Source of the DNA: RI-153 sp963752935
GTDB lineage: Bacteria > Chloroflexota > Anaerolineae > Caldilineales > Caldilineaceae
Direction of reading: 5' to 3'
DNA: 64,000 nucleotides
Assembly (NCBI GenBank): GCA_963752935.1
Contig: CAVWAL010000004.1
Location: 320,386 to 384,385 of the forward strand
Of this stretch, positions 35,582-46,208 are shown in pieces (the first letter of the stretch is position 1; every line of letters starts with the position of its first letter). The notes beneath the pieces are model-generated. The model had not been told where the DNA came from. It was given only the letters and a program-made list of their open reading frames with translations, and searched no databases. The position numbers and the translations under genes are program-made.

Positions 35582-38013
35582 ATGAGTAGCTACAAGAAGC
35601 TTGCAGGGAAACAGGCTGGGACAGTGGCAGCCAACGAGACAAATGGCACGCAACACGCTATCGAGTCTCAACATACGAACCCACACGGACTAGTCTGCAG
35701 GTCAGTCTGACCAACGAGCAGCAACAGGTCATCGCCCATCCGGTAGGACAGCATGCCCGTGTGCTGGCTGTGGCCGGGTCTGGCAAGACCACCACCATGG
35801 CCTATCGCTTGAAGTACCTGCTCGACCAGGGACATCGCCCCGACAGCATGTTGGTCCTCATGTTTAACCGGCTGGCCCGTGAGCAGTTCGAGGACAAGCT
35901 TGAGGAAATAGGGATTTCACCTCGCAACGCCCCCAGAGTGCGGACGTTCCACGCCCTTGCCTTCAACTTCATCTCCGATCTCAAGAAGCACGGGCAGATC
36001 TCGCCGGAGTTCGACATGTGGATTGGGGACAAGGAAGAACAGGTGCGCATCACCATGCATCGCGCCATCGATTCGCTCGTTAAAGAGGAAAAGATTGAGC
36101 TTGACCAGATCGACGTAGACGAGGCCATGACTGCTGTTTCGCTTTGGAAGGGGAGCCTGATTCCGCCGGACAGGGCAGGCTATCGAGGCGATCCAGACAT
36201 GCCGTTGGTCTACGAGCGGTTCGAGGCCATTCGAGCGGAGAAGATGGGGCTGACGTTCGATGACTTCGTTCCCCTCGCCGTCCAGCACCTGGAGAATAAC
36301 ACCCAGATGCAGAAGCGCTGGTGTAACCGGCTGAAGTTCCTGATCGTTGACGAGTACCAGGACGTGAACTATGGTCAGCAGCGCTTGATCGAACTCCTGG
36401 CCGGCAAAGGTGCCGATGGTGCAGATGTGATGGTCGTGGGCGATGATGATCAGACCATCTATGAATGGCGAGGAGCCAGGCCGGAGTACATCATCAGAGA
36501 GTTCAAGGCGCAGTTCGATAACAAGCCCATCACTGACTACAAGCTGACCAACTCATTTCGCTTTGGCTGCCAGATTGCGCAGGCCGCCTACCACGTCATC
36601 GATGTGAATACGAATCGGGTGCCAAAGCGCCTGATTGCGCACAACCCGAAGGCGGAATCCATGATTCATCTGGTGGAGAACACCAGTGGACAGCAGTCGG
36701 AGGTCGACTTTGCCCTGGCCGACAACGTGGTCTCGCTGGTGAAGGATGGGAAGATCTCTCCACAGCGGCTCGTCGTGCTGGGTCGGACGTTCACCCAAAC
36801 CAGTTCGATTCAAGCGGCGTTTCTGGCCCGGTCTGTGCCGTTCAAAGTAGTGGGGCAAGCGCCCTTCTTCGAGCGCAATGAGAACGTGACGCTGCTCGAC
36901 TACATCCGCCTTGCCCACGCACTGGACAAGCGCTGCCAGAACGACACAGAGCGGCGACTGCTCAACATCGCCAACACCCCCAACCGTTACCTCACCCGAA
37001 CCTATCTGGAGAAGGCGATTCGGGGTGCTATTCAACAGGGACATACACTGCGTCAGGTGCTGGCCTTCCTGTCCGATCCGTCTGAAAGTCCATTCGGCTC
37101 AAATGTGCGCAGGCGTGCCGAGGAGTTCCGTGAGTTCATGGAGCGGCTCAACGAACGCTTGAATGGGGAGCCGGACCTCAAGGCCGGCAAACTGCTCCAG
37201 TGGATGGTGCAGACGTTGGGCTACATGGAGCACATTCAGAACTACTATGGTCAGGGGGAGACATCGTTCGAGCGAGAGAATTCGGTCGAGCTACTTCATC
37301 GGCTATGCCGCAAGCGGTTGACCTGTCGCCGCTGGCCTTCGTGCAGCACATCGACAAGCTTGACTCGACGCTGGGCCTGCCGGACGAGCAACTGGTCGTG
37401 ATCACGACCATCCACCGCACCAAGGGGCTGGAGTATGACTACGTCTTCATCCCCTCGTTTCAGGAGGGCAACATGCCATGCCTGTATGACAGTGGATTAT
37501 CGGTATACGACACCAGGGGAATCGTGAAGGAGCCTGACCCATCAGAGACGATTGAGAGTGAGCGGCGTCTCTGCTACGTGGCGCTGACCAGAGCCAGGAA
37601 AGCCGTCTACATCGGGGTGAATCGTCCGCCCAAGGGTGGCAAGCAGGAGGAGTCATCAGTACAACTGCCGTCCCGCTTCCTGGACGAAATGGAGCTATCG
37701 GCAGTCAAGCCGTTGATGGATGCGCTACAGGACACCTTGACCACAGGCCGATCTCAACAGCGTTTGGTGGAACTGGCCCAACGCTACCGGAACAACCACA
37801 GGCTTCTGAGCAGTCTGCAAGATGCCTACCTGCGCCACATTCCCGGCGAAGAGTTGCGCACGAGCCATTCAGAGCATTGTGAAGGCAGAGGCCGAACGTC
37901 CTTTTGCCTACTCTCACGCTTACTCATCGGCACCACAGACCAGCGTGCAGAAACCAACACAGGACGAGGAGATCTGGTCACATATCCGCATAGGCCAACG
38001 ACTGCCGTTCTGA
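35582..38013 (+). pseudogene. UvrD/Rep-family ATP-dependent helicase, several frameshifts
   Basis: The ATG at 35582 has AAGGAG seven bases upstream. The frame must shift near 35610-35650 to reach the Q-motif TNEQQQVIAHPVGQHA and Walker A AVAGSGKTTTMAYRL. Further motifs are VDEYQDVNYGQQ (II), VVGDDDQTIYEWRGA (III), TNSFRFG (IV), and, after a shift near 37300, TTIHRTKGLEYDYVFIPSF (V) and RRLCYVALTRARK (VI). A third shift near 37855 gives a frame ending in RIGQRLPF at 38013. It is a superfamily 1A 3'-5' translocase of about 800 residues. No nuclease gene is coupled to it. Confidence 0.82.
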
Positions 38014-38026
38014 TTTGATCAGCCCG

Positions 38027-38081
38027 ATCTGCCAGGCACTATCGGGGCGCTATATGTCTGTGTCGATGGTGCCTGGCAGAT
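38027..38081. repeat. 13 bp perfect inverted repeat between convergent genes
   Basis: The arms ATCTGCCAGGCAC (38027-38039) and GTGCCTGGCAGAT (38069-38081) are separated by 29 bases. It sits between the convergent ends of the helicase and beta-helix genes, so it may end transcription from either side, though no T-tract follows. Confidence 0.6.
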
Positions 38082-38217
38082 TGCTGATCTGAGTGTGTGC
38101 CGTCGTGTTGCCCTGTGACCCCACATCCCAACGACTTGTCGTAAAACAAAGGATTCAGGGCACTGTCCGAGGAGTACCGTTGTGGCAGAATCCCGCGGGC
38201 ACAGGTCTTTCGTCATT

Positions 38218-40191
38218 TTATGGATAATACTCAAATGCCCCAATATCGCAGCGAGCAGCGCCGTCTCCGTTCCCATCGACGGGACGTGCCCACAACCGCT
38301 GGTCATGGACTGAACAATCGTTTGGGTCTGCGGCGTCGATGGCAGAACTGCCTTGCTGCAAACTATGGAAACCTCCGGGATCAAGAGGATTGATTAAGGG
38401 ATCGACGCCATAGAGGTTACCTGTTTGGTCCCCTCCGATGTATGCACCGGATAGACTTCCGATCAAGTTGTAGCCCAGCGATTCGACAATGCCGTTTCCA
38501 AGGTCTGGGCTTTGCGCCGCTTGATTAAATGCGACAATACTCGTCCCAATCCGTGCATGATTGCTAGATTTGTCGACTACAAACAACCCTCCACCCCTGG
38601 CTGCGTTGTTATTCACTAGTGTTGACTGCTTGACCGTTAACTCAATATCGGAAAAAACACCACCCCCGTCTCCTGAATTGGTGGTATTACCGGAAATCGT
38701 CGAATTCGTAATTACTGCTCCCGAAGACAAATACAAACCCGCACCGTCACCCTCAGATCGATTGTTATTGATGGCCGAGTCCGTAACTGTAAGCAGGATG
38801 TATGACGCAGATGCCCCCATGTGAACTCCCCCGCCTTGTTCAGATGCTATATTGTTGAGTATCTGCGTGCGTATCACGTTCGCCATGCCACCACCACTTG
38901 CAATACCCCCACCCCGATTCGCGGAGTGTAGAATGGAGTTGACTATCCAAAAGATCAAGTACCGAACTGTCAACGTACACCGCTCCTCCAGCGAACGCAC
39001 TATTTTCAGCCATCGCAGTTCTGTCTATTGTGATTCTTCCACCTCCTACGAATACTGCTCCGCCCTTTGGTGTCAGCCCGTCCGGTCCGCCATCCGGCTG
39101 CTGCTGGGCCAACGTTCGATTCCTAGAAAAAACGCTATCATGGATCATCAACCTTGCATACTGGAAGTCGCCACTGTAGTAAATGCCTCCGCCGTAGGAT
39201 GCCACATTGCCGATAAATTCAGATCTGAGAATCTCACCAGGTGCAGATAGTCGTCCAACGGCGATAGCTCCACCATACCAGGATTGGTCGTTTTCAAATC
39301 GAACACTGTCAACTGTTATCTGCGTAATGTGTGATCCCGCAGATGATATCCCCCCTCCCATCGCCTCACTTGAGTTCGATATGAGTAATGAATTAGTCAG
39401 CGTCAAAATCCCTGAATTAGCGATTCCACCGCCGCTGGATGATGTAAAGTCTTCTCCACTCCGTGCTTGATTGTTGGTGAAACTTGAACTAGATACGTCC
39501 GCCGTACCCTGATTCAGTATGCCTCCACCCGATGAAATCGCCAGATTATTCTCAAATGAACAGTTTTCAATCTTTAGGAAGCCATCGGCGTGTGATACCC
39601 CACCCCCTTGTGTCGCAGAATTCTCTCGAATCGTAAGATTCTGCATGGTAAGCGTACCCCGATTCCGAATTCCTGCTCCTTCAGTGCTTCTCCACCAGAG
39701 ACTGTGATACCAGATAAGACAACTGCACCGTCTGTATACACATCCAACACCCGGTCCTGATTATTACCATGAATAGTGAGCAGATTACTGCCCGGCCCCT
39801 GAATGATCAACGGCTTGTTGATGAACAGGCGACCACTAGTCAGCCGAATTTCTCCATTGACCTGAATATCAATCGTGGCCCCGGAAGGCGCATCACTGAT
39901 AGCTTGGCGCAGTGATCCTGCCCCACCATCATTTGTGTTGTTTACGGTAAGGACAATCGGAGTAGGACTTGGGGTAGGCGTGGGAATCGGTGTCGGAAGG
40001 ACTTGCATCACAATGATAGGAAAATAGGAGCGGCATTCTAGTTGCCCGTTTTCTTCAACGCATACAGGGTATGCACTGTCCGATGCGAAACTAACCAAAC
40101 GCCCCTCTTCTGCATTTGCCACAACAACAAACATGACAAACGCTGCTATACAGACAATAAGTAGACGACCAAGTCGCCCGAACACAAGCAT
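38218..40191 (-). pseudogene. secreted right-handed beta-helix protein, two frameshifts
   Basis: A signal peptide (LLIVCIAAFVMFVVVANA) precedes a PT-rich linker (PTPIPTPTPSPTP) and the motif VNNTNDGGAGSLRQAI typical of CSLREA/choice-of-anchor-Q surface proteins. Glycine/asparagine-rich beta-helix repeats follow (SSGGGIAN, GGGIYYSG, GGAVFVGGG, GGGVFSD). The C-terminal end SSAIDAADPNDC to CDIGAFEY is the usual family ending. Frame changes are needed near 39680 and near 38950. The repeats are only in register when the three frames are joined (about 650 residues). It is likely displayed on or released from the cell surface; the ligand is unknown. Confidence 0.75.
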
Positions 40192-40404
40192 TGCTGGCAG
40201 CCTCTCTAAACTGATTTACTGATTCAAGCAATTATCCTGGTATTTCCCGACACAGATGGCACTGATCAACTGCCCCTGATATCTTCTCCTTATAATTCCC
40301 CCAACAACAACTGCGGATCTTGGTTCACATGAAACGCCCACTGCCCCACCTTCACGCTATGAGCAGCGGGTCCGATCGGACGCATTCAATAGATCACAAA
40401 CCCG

Positions 40405-41478
40405 TCAGGCGTATCCTAGTGCTGTCTGCTTTAACTGTTCTGCATACTTGTAAATGTCGTCGAGATCGTCAAGGGGCATCTTCAACTCACTTTTGTCGCT
40501 GTTAATAAGGCCCAAATATTTGGTGCCGTGGTTAAACCGTAATCGACAGAGTGGCTTGCGATTGTTGTCATCCAATAAAATGCCCATATATGATTTCGTG
40601 TCACGATGTATTACACGATGAACATTCACAACCTCACGTAAGATCGCTTTAACTATATGATAGCCCTCAAGTTCATCCTCTGTCGTAACGATACCGGTAT
40701 CGATCACTTCCTCTTCTACTGGACTTTCTTGAACCGGAACATTTGAAGCCGCTGGCACAGACTCTTGGCGTAGAGCACTTTGGAGACGTTTGTTCACTCG
40801 ATCACTGATGTATTGATCGGTTGCTGTTCGCACAAAAGCTGTAAATTGTTCACGAACCGCAGCGGTGAACCGTCCGCCAGGCACAATCCTTGAATAGAAA
40901 AAGCGCACAAACTCTTCCTCAGGATCTTCAAATTGTCGATGCAGCACCTGGCGGATTTCACGTGTATACTTCAGTTCCGTAGCTGCTCCCAACATTTCTT
41001 CGAGGTTGAAGCTGCCTTTGCTCAACTTCTTGACCTCGGCAACGTGATGGTCCTGTAAGTCAAGGAGGTCAAGTTCAAGGAAAGGTTTGCTGTCCATCTT
41101 GTTTGGCTCTTCCAGATCCGAGAAGAATCGGTACTGAACGCCGTTGGTCAGGATAGCGATACGGGCACGTGTAACAGAAAAATACCTGAATAGCTGACTC
41201 ATGTTCGCTTCACTCAGATCGGCACGGGCCCATTTGCACTCGAACAGGATGATGATCTCTCCGTTCTCCGAAATCGCATAATCGACCTTCTCGCCCTTCT
41301 TGATTCCTACATCGGCTGTAAATTCAGGAATCACTTCTAACGGATTAAACACGTCATAGCCTAATGCAGCTATAAACGGCATGACCAAAGCGTTCTTCGT
41401 TGCTTCCTCCGTTTGAAGGCTATCGATCATTGACTTGACTCTCTGTGCCAGCGATGTGACCTTTTCTTCAAAACTCAT
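40405..41478 (-). CDS. orphan type I restriction HsdR_N-like endonuclease protein
   Basis: 357 residues, intact, with GGGGAGGGGTCCG before the ATG. The N-terminal 150 residues form a PD-(D/E)XK-like domain: ALVMPFIAALGYDVFNP, KKGEKVDYAI (acidic residue) and IILFECKWA (E-x-K). This is the HsdR_N/COG4748 pattern, but there is no helicase domain. The C-terminal third (GYHIVKAILREVVNVHRVIHR, KPLCRLRFNHGTKYLGL in parts) is a small alpha/beta domain often fused to these nucleases. It may restrict DNA by itself or with unknown partners. It is one of the few unbroken genes of the island's left part. Confidence 0.8.
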   Translation of the reverse strand: MSFEEKVTSLAQRVKSMIDSLQTEEATKNALVMPFIAALGYDVFNPLEVIPEFTADVGIKKGEKVDYAISENGEIIILFECKWARADLSEANMSQLFRYFSVTRARIAILTNGVQYRFFSDLEEPNKMDSKPFLELDLLDLQDHHVAEVKKLSKGSFNLEEMLGAATELKYTREIRQVLHRQFEDPEEEFVRFFYSRIVPGGRFTAAVREQFTAFVRTATDQYISDRVNKRLQSALRQESVPAASNVPVQESPVEEEVIDTGIVTTEDELEGYHIVKAILREVVNVHRVIHRDTKSYMGILLDDNNRKPLCRLRFNHGTKYLGLINSDKSELKMPLDDLDDIYKYAEQLKQTALGYA

Positions 41479-42110
41479 CGGACCCCTCCCCTTACTTAGG
41501 ACCTAGATATGCAGGACGGTGAAGTACAATACGCCCAAGTTGGTTTCCAAACAGAAAATCCCACTCCTATATTGGAGTGTTCAGATTACCAAAACCCTGA
41601 AAGGCAATGTTGGTAAGGTGCAGTGGTTGCACGGCTAACGCCAGAGATCCAGCGCAGCAGATGGGCTCACTTTGCACAAGTAAGATGGGCACAGATAGAA
41701 CGCCAGACCGTATAATTCGGCGCTAGCTAGGGAGTCAGCATTAGGGGCGTCAGTGGAAGATGTAGTGTGGCTGACCAGACGGCTATAGTAATAACAGCCA
41801 GGATAGCACAGGCAGGCATCTACATCAATACTGGCAATTCAGCGAAAATAGACACGAAATAATCCACCCATCCAGTTTTGCCCATTGTCCTTTCCTCTCA
41901 GCACTAATTCACAGGTAAGAGATGCGCAACGATCGGCTACATTCCTAACACCTTAGCCCGCTCCATTTATGTATGCAACACCTCGTATTGCGTAACATCC
42001 AGAGTTGCTCCATACTGTACAAAGAATCTCATACAGGCAGCATCACTGAAACTCTCACCATAGCCGGCTGCCCCCTTCTCCTAAACTCATGCAGGTTTAA
42101 GGAAGACGTG
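41479..42110. other. intergenic gap with one small hairpin
   Basis: This divergent gap of about 630 bases holds the hairpin CACTCC-tatatt-GGAGTG at 41562-41579. Otherwise I see no gene, RNA or repeat. It should contain promoters for both neighbours. Confidence 0.55.
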
Positions 42111-43160
42111 ATGCGTTGCCGAAAACTCATCTGGTTCCCCGTCGTGTTGGCCTTCTCTCTTTGGGTCACTGCGTGTGCCCCTTCCGCTGTCAACCCAGTC
42201 CAAACGGAAGACGTAGAGGCTACAATTGTCGCAAAAGTGGAGGCGACATTGATAGCCGATGCCGTTAACGTCGAACAGAAAGTACAGACCACGCTGACAG
42301 CGATTGCCGAGGAAACCCAAACCGCAATCGCCTTACTGTCCACCAGCACTCCTACAGTCGAACCAACCTCACCACCCAATCCAACTGATACGCCTGTTCC
42401 CAGCCCAACAGCGACGCCGACAGACATACCCGAACCTACACCAACGCTTACAGCGACTGAGGTAGCGTATCGAGTATCAAGCGCTGCCAATCTGCGCAGT
42501 GGACCTGGCACCAACTATGGAGTGACTGGCGCTCTCCAGGCCGGGGAAAGCATCACCATCCTCGCCCGTACTGAAGACGGAACATGGTTCCAAATCAAGA
42601 CGGAAACGGGCGCTGAAGCGTGGTTGGCTGCCTTCCTGGTCGAATCACAGCCTGATGCAGCCACTGTTCCCGTTGCGGCTGTCATTCCCGAAACGCCAAC
42701 ACCTGCACCCACTACACCTGTCGCAGTAGCGGAACAGGCATCACCCGTGCAGGAAACAAGCCCAAGACTGGATATCTCATTTCTGAATCCCCACTACAAT
42801 TGCGACCGTGGCAGTGACAACGTGAGAACTCGCTACTTTCAGATTGATCTCTTCATCTCCAACACATCCAATCAGACAGTGATTGCCCCTTGGGAGCCGA
42901 CTCGCTGGTTCATCGCCAGTGGCGAATCTTCAAGGGAGTCAACGGAAATGCTTCAATGGTGCAATCGGTTTTCCGGCTGCTATCCACAACCTGATGTTCT
43001 CCCTGGAAGCTCAGAAGGCTGGACCTGGGTGACAGGCCGAGTCGAGTTGTACGAATGGGTGCAGGCTGTCGAGTGGGAATACAACGGACAACTCTATCGA
43101 CAAGAGTTTGAGAACAATGCCATCAATCGGGCCGAGTGGAACTATCGAGCTTGTCAGTGA
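42111..43160 (+). CDS. lipoprotein with SH3 domain and PT-rich linker
   Basis: 349 residues from the ATG at 42111 (TTTAAGGAAGACGTG upstream). The signal peptide ends in a lipobox (LWVTAC, Cys about 20). A coiled-coil-like segment (EATIVAKVEATLIADAVNVEQKV, in parts) and a proline/threonine linker follow. A bacterial SH3 domain comes next (NLRSGPGTNYGVTGALQAGES to AWLAAFLV), then a C-terminal domain with conserved-looking aromatic and cysteine residues (NPHYNCDRGSDN, EWEYNGQLYRQEF). It is probably anchored outside the membrane and binds cell-wall or extracellular ligands. It resembles the broken lipoprotein at 48630-49716 in layout. Confidence 0.8.
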   Translation: MRCRKLIWFPVVLAFSLWVTACAPSAVNPVQTEDVEATIVAKVEATLIADAVNVEQKVQTTLTAIAEETQTAIALLSTSTPTVEPTSPPNPTDTPVPSPTATPTDIPEPTPTLTATEVAYRVSSAANLRSGPGTNYGVTGALQAGESITILARTEDGTWFQIKTETGAEAWLAAFLVESQPDAATVPVAAVIPETPTPAPTTPVAVAEQASPVQETSPRLDISFLNPHYNCDRGSDNVRTRYFQIDLFISNTSNQTVIAPWEPTRWFIASGESSRESTEMLQWCNRFSGCYPQPDVLPGSSEGWTWVTGRVELYEWVQAVEWEYNGQLYRQEFENNAINRAEWNYRACQ

Positions 43161-43298
43161 ACCGGATACTGCTGGTCGATCAGGGAAAAGAACAGACGTT
43201 TTGTCACCCATCTAGGGCAATGTTATACTTTGACCTCAACCTCGATGCGTTCAACACTGCCATGCTGTCCCCATCTGCTCTAGGAAGAAGCCTGAATC

Positions 43299-43646
43299 AT
43301 GGATCTGTCCACACTTGAAAGCTGGCTGTGGAAAGCAGCCTGTTCCATCCGTGGTGAAGTCGACGCCGCCCGTTACAAGGACTACATCTTGCCGTTGCTC
43401 TTCTACAAGCGGCTGAATGATGTATTTCAAGACGAGTTGCGCCGGGTGGCCCGTGACTTCTCCGGTCAGGACAAGCCCGACACCGATGCCCTGGCGTTGG
43501 CTGAATGCATAGCGGAGATCGACCGGGAACTGGTGCGCTTCTACCTGCCCGCTGAAGCCAAATGGGACGAAGTGCGCAAGCAGACGACCGGCCTGGGTGA
43601 GCGGTCGACCGAAAAGCCGCTGATCACGAGCTGTGTACTGTCCTAG
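43299..43646 (+). pseudogene. truncated type I methyltransferase HsdM (N-terminal part)
   Basis: About 103 residues match the N-terminal helical domain of HsdM (WLWKAACSIRGEVDAARYKDYI, LPLLFYKRLNDVFQDEL in parts). After TEKPLITSC the homology ends and a stop follows. The SAM-binding and NPPF parts are missing. It differs from the second hsdM at 44691, so it is a relic of another system, cut where the CBS-HEPN gene begins. Confidence 0.75.
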
Positions 43647-43729
43647 AGAGTCTGGGGTTAAGCCTAAGCGCCCTAGAATAGCCCTTTGTACTTGGTCAAC
43701 ATGTAAAATATAGTTGGGAGATGTAACCT

Positions 43730-44524
43730 GTGTTTGTCAGTATCCGAGAACTACTTCAGGAGAAGGATCGAGCCGAACTTCAGACTATCGAGAAAACTAG
43801 AAGCGTACAAGATGCTCTAGACATCATGCTTGACAACGACTATACACAGTTGCCCGTCGTCAATGCTGATGGGACCTTGTTCGGTGTGATTTCGGAACAT
43901 TCGATTGTTGCAACCTATTCCATGACATGCGCCGGCCAGAGCAAAGTCGACTTGCTGTCACTGGCGGTGGAGCACTGTGTTGAGAAACCCTTGTGTGTTG
44001 CTCCTAAGGATACGATTCCTGAGGCTCTCACGAGGCTTCAAACGAAGACGGTCCTTGTGGTGATAGAAGCAGAAAGACCGGTTGGTATACTCACCTACTA
44101 CGACTTCACAGCGTTTTTCCGTGAGATTGCAGAGGGAATGGTGTATGTGGAAAAAGTAGAAAGAATTCTGCGAGGGTACATCGAATCAGCATTTCCGACT
44201 GAGAAAGCTTTGAAAGCCGCTCTTTATCGAGCACTTGGACCTGATAGGAGAAACAAGACCGAACCGGCGAAACAGTATGGCGAGTTGTCCTTTGGTGAAC
44301 ATATTCAGGTCATGATAACTGAAGACAATTGGGGAAAGTTCGAAGCAAGGTTAGCATCCAAAGAGTATTTTGCCAGCCTAATGGAGCCAGTCGGCAAAAT
44401 TCGGAACAAGTTGGCGCATTTCCGCGGTGACTTCACTCAGAGAGACGAAACGCAGTTGCGCCAGGCCCTCACATGGTTGCAGAACAGACCCAAGCTGTCG
44501 AATAGCGAAGCGGACTACGAGTGA
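43730..44524 (+). CDS. CBS-pair protein with C-terminal HEPN/Swt1-like domain
   Basis: 264 residues from a GTG start, intact. Residues 1-130 are two CBS motifs (VQDALDIMLDNDYTQLPVVNADG, then KPLCVAPKDTIPEALTRLQTK and RPVGILTYYDFTAFF, read in parts), which bind adenosyl nucleotides in other proteins. The C-terminal half is helical and carries IRNKLAHFRGDF, an R-x4-H pattern typical of HEPN ribonucleases and the Swt1-like domain. The arrangement suggests a nucleotide-gated RNase or a regulator of one. It sits between a truncated and a nearly full hsdM. Function and toxicity are inference. Confidence 0.72.
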   Translation: MFVSIRELLQEKDRAELQTIEKTRSVQDALDIMLDNDYTQLPVVNADGTLFGVISEHSIVATYSMTCAGQSKVDLLSLAVEHCVEKPLCVAPKDTIPEALTRLQTKTVLVVIEAERPVGILTYYDFTAFFREIAEGMVYVEKVERILRGYIESAFPTEKALKAALYRALGPDRRNKTEPAKQYGELSFGEHIQVMITEDNWGKFEARLASKEYFASLMEPVGKIRNKLAHFRGDFTQRDETQLRQALTWLQNRPKLSNSEADYE

Positions 44525-44690
44525 CCAAATCTTCCTTCTCCGGAACAACGACGAGTTGGTAACGCTCAACGCCGCAGAATACGATGCAGAGAAAGTTTAG
44601 AAGGTACATAGGTGTAGGCGAATATAGCCCACCCATTGATTCTGGAACCTTACTCGTAAAACCTATCTTTCCCTAGAAAGCATACCCTAC

Positions 44691-46208
44691 ATGACCCAAC
44701 GCGCAATCAAACAGGAAACGATCAACAGCATCCTGTGGAAAGCCTGCGACACCTTCCGTGGCACGATTGACCCCTCCGAGTACAAGAACTACATCCTGGT
44801 GATGCTCTTTCTCAAATACATCAGCGACGTGTGGCGTGAACGCTACGAGGAACTGCGCCGGCTTCACGGCGACGACGAGCGGCGCATCCGCCGCCAGTTG
44901 CAATACGAACGCTTTGTGCTGCCCGAGGAATGCGACTACTACACGCTCTACGACCGCCGCACCGCGGACAATGTGGGTGAACTGATCAACGTGGCCCTGG
45001 AGAAGATCGAAGACGCCAATAAAGAAAAGCTGGACGGCGTTTTCCGCAATATCGACTTCAACAGCGAATCCGCGCTGGGACGCACCAAGCAGCGCAATGA
45101 TCGTCTGCGCCATCTGCTCGAAGACTTCCACGATCCACGGCTGGATCTGCGCCCTTCGCAGATCGGCGACGCCGACATCATCGGCGATGCCTACGAGTAT
45201 CTGATCGAACGCTTTGCCAGCGATGCCGGCAAGAAGGCCGGTGAATTCTACACCCCGGCAGGCGTCTCCATGCTGCTGGTGGAACTGCTCGATCCACAGC
45301 CTAAGGAACAGCTTTGTGATCCGACATGCGGTTCCGGCTCGCTGATCATCAAAGGCGTAAAGCACATCGGCAGCGAGGACTACGCCGCCTATGCTCAGGA
45401 AGCCAACGGCTCGACCTGGGCGCTGTGTATGATGAACATGTTCCTGCACGGCATCAACGTGACGGTGGACAATGTGAAGTGGGCCGACACGCATCAACGA
45501 CCCGCGCCTGTTGGAGAACGAGCAGACGTTGAGGCGCTTCCACGTGGTGATGGCGAATCCGCCGTTTTCGCTGGACAAGTGGGGCGCAGAGACCGCGGCC
45601 AACGACCGCTTTGGACGCTTCCATCGCGGGGTGCCGCCCAAGAGCAAGGGCGACTATGCCTTTATCAGCCACATGATCGAGACGACCTTTCTGGAGCCAA
45701 GCCAGAATGGACGGGTAGGCGTGATCGTACCCCACGGTGTGCTCTTCCGTGGCGGGGCCGAAGGACGCATCCGTCAGGCGCTTATCGAAGAGAACCTGCT
45801 CGACGCCGTGGTGGGCCTGCCTGCCAACCTCTTCTACGGCACCGGCATCCCTGCCGCTATCCTCATCTTCAAGCGCAACAAGCGCGATGACAGCGTGATC
45901 TTCATCGACGCCAGCGCCGACTTTGAGCAGGAGAGCACGCAGAACCATCTGCGCGCCCAGGATCGCGCCCGCATCGTCGAAACCTACCGCCGACGTGCCA
46001 AGGTGGACAAGTACGCCTACGTCGCCACAGTGCCGAGATTGCTGAGAATGACTACAACCTCAACATTCCCCGCTATGTGGATACGTTTGAGGCGGAGCCG
46101 TTGGTGGACATGGCTGCGGTGAATGGGGAGATCAACGCGCTGCGGGCGAACTTAGGGGATTTGGAAGTGGCAGATGCAGGGATATTTGAAGGAGTTGGGG
46201 CTGAATGA
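44691..46208 (+). pseudogene. hsdM: type I restriction-modification methyltransferase HsdM, two frameshifts
   Basis: N6-adenine DNA methyltransferase subunit. The N-terminal helical domain (ILWKACDTFRGTIDPSEYKNYI, in parts) and the SAM motif DPTCGSGSLIIKG are in the first frame, with GEFYTPAGV before it. The catalytic NPPF (VVMANPPFSLDKWG) is in a second frame after a shift near 45490-45515. A third frame from near 46035 gives the C-terminus ENDYNLNIPRYVDTFE. Joined, it is about 505 residues, normal for HsdM. Its stop overlaps the hsdS start in ATGA. All motifs are intact, so the protein may be functional if the indels are errors. Confidence 0.85.
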
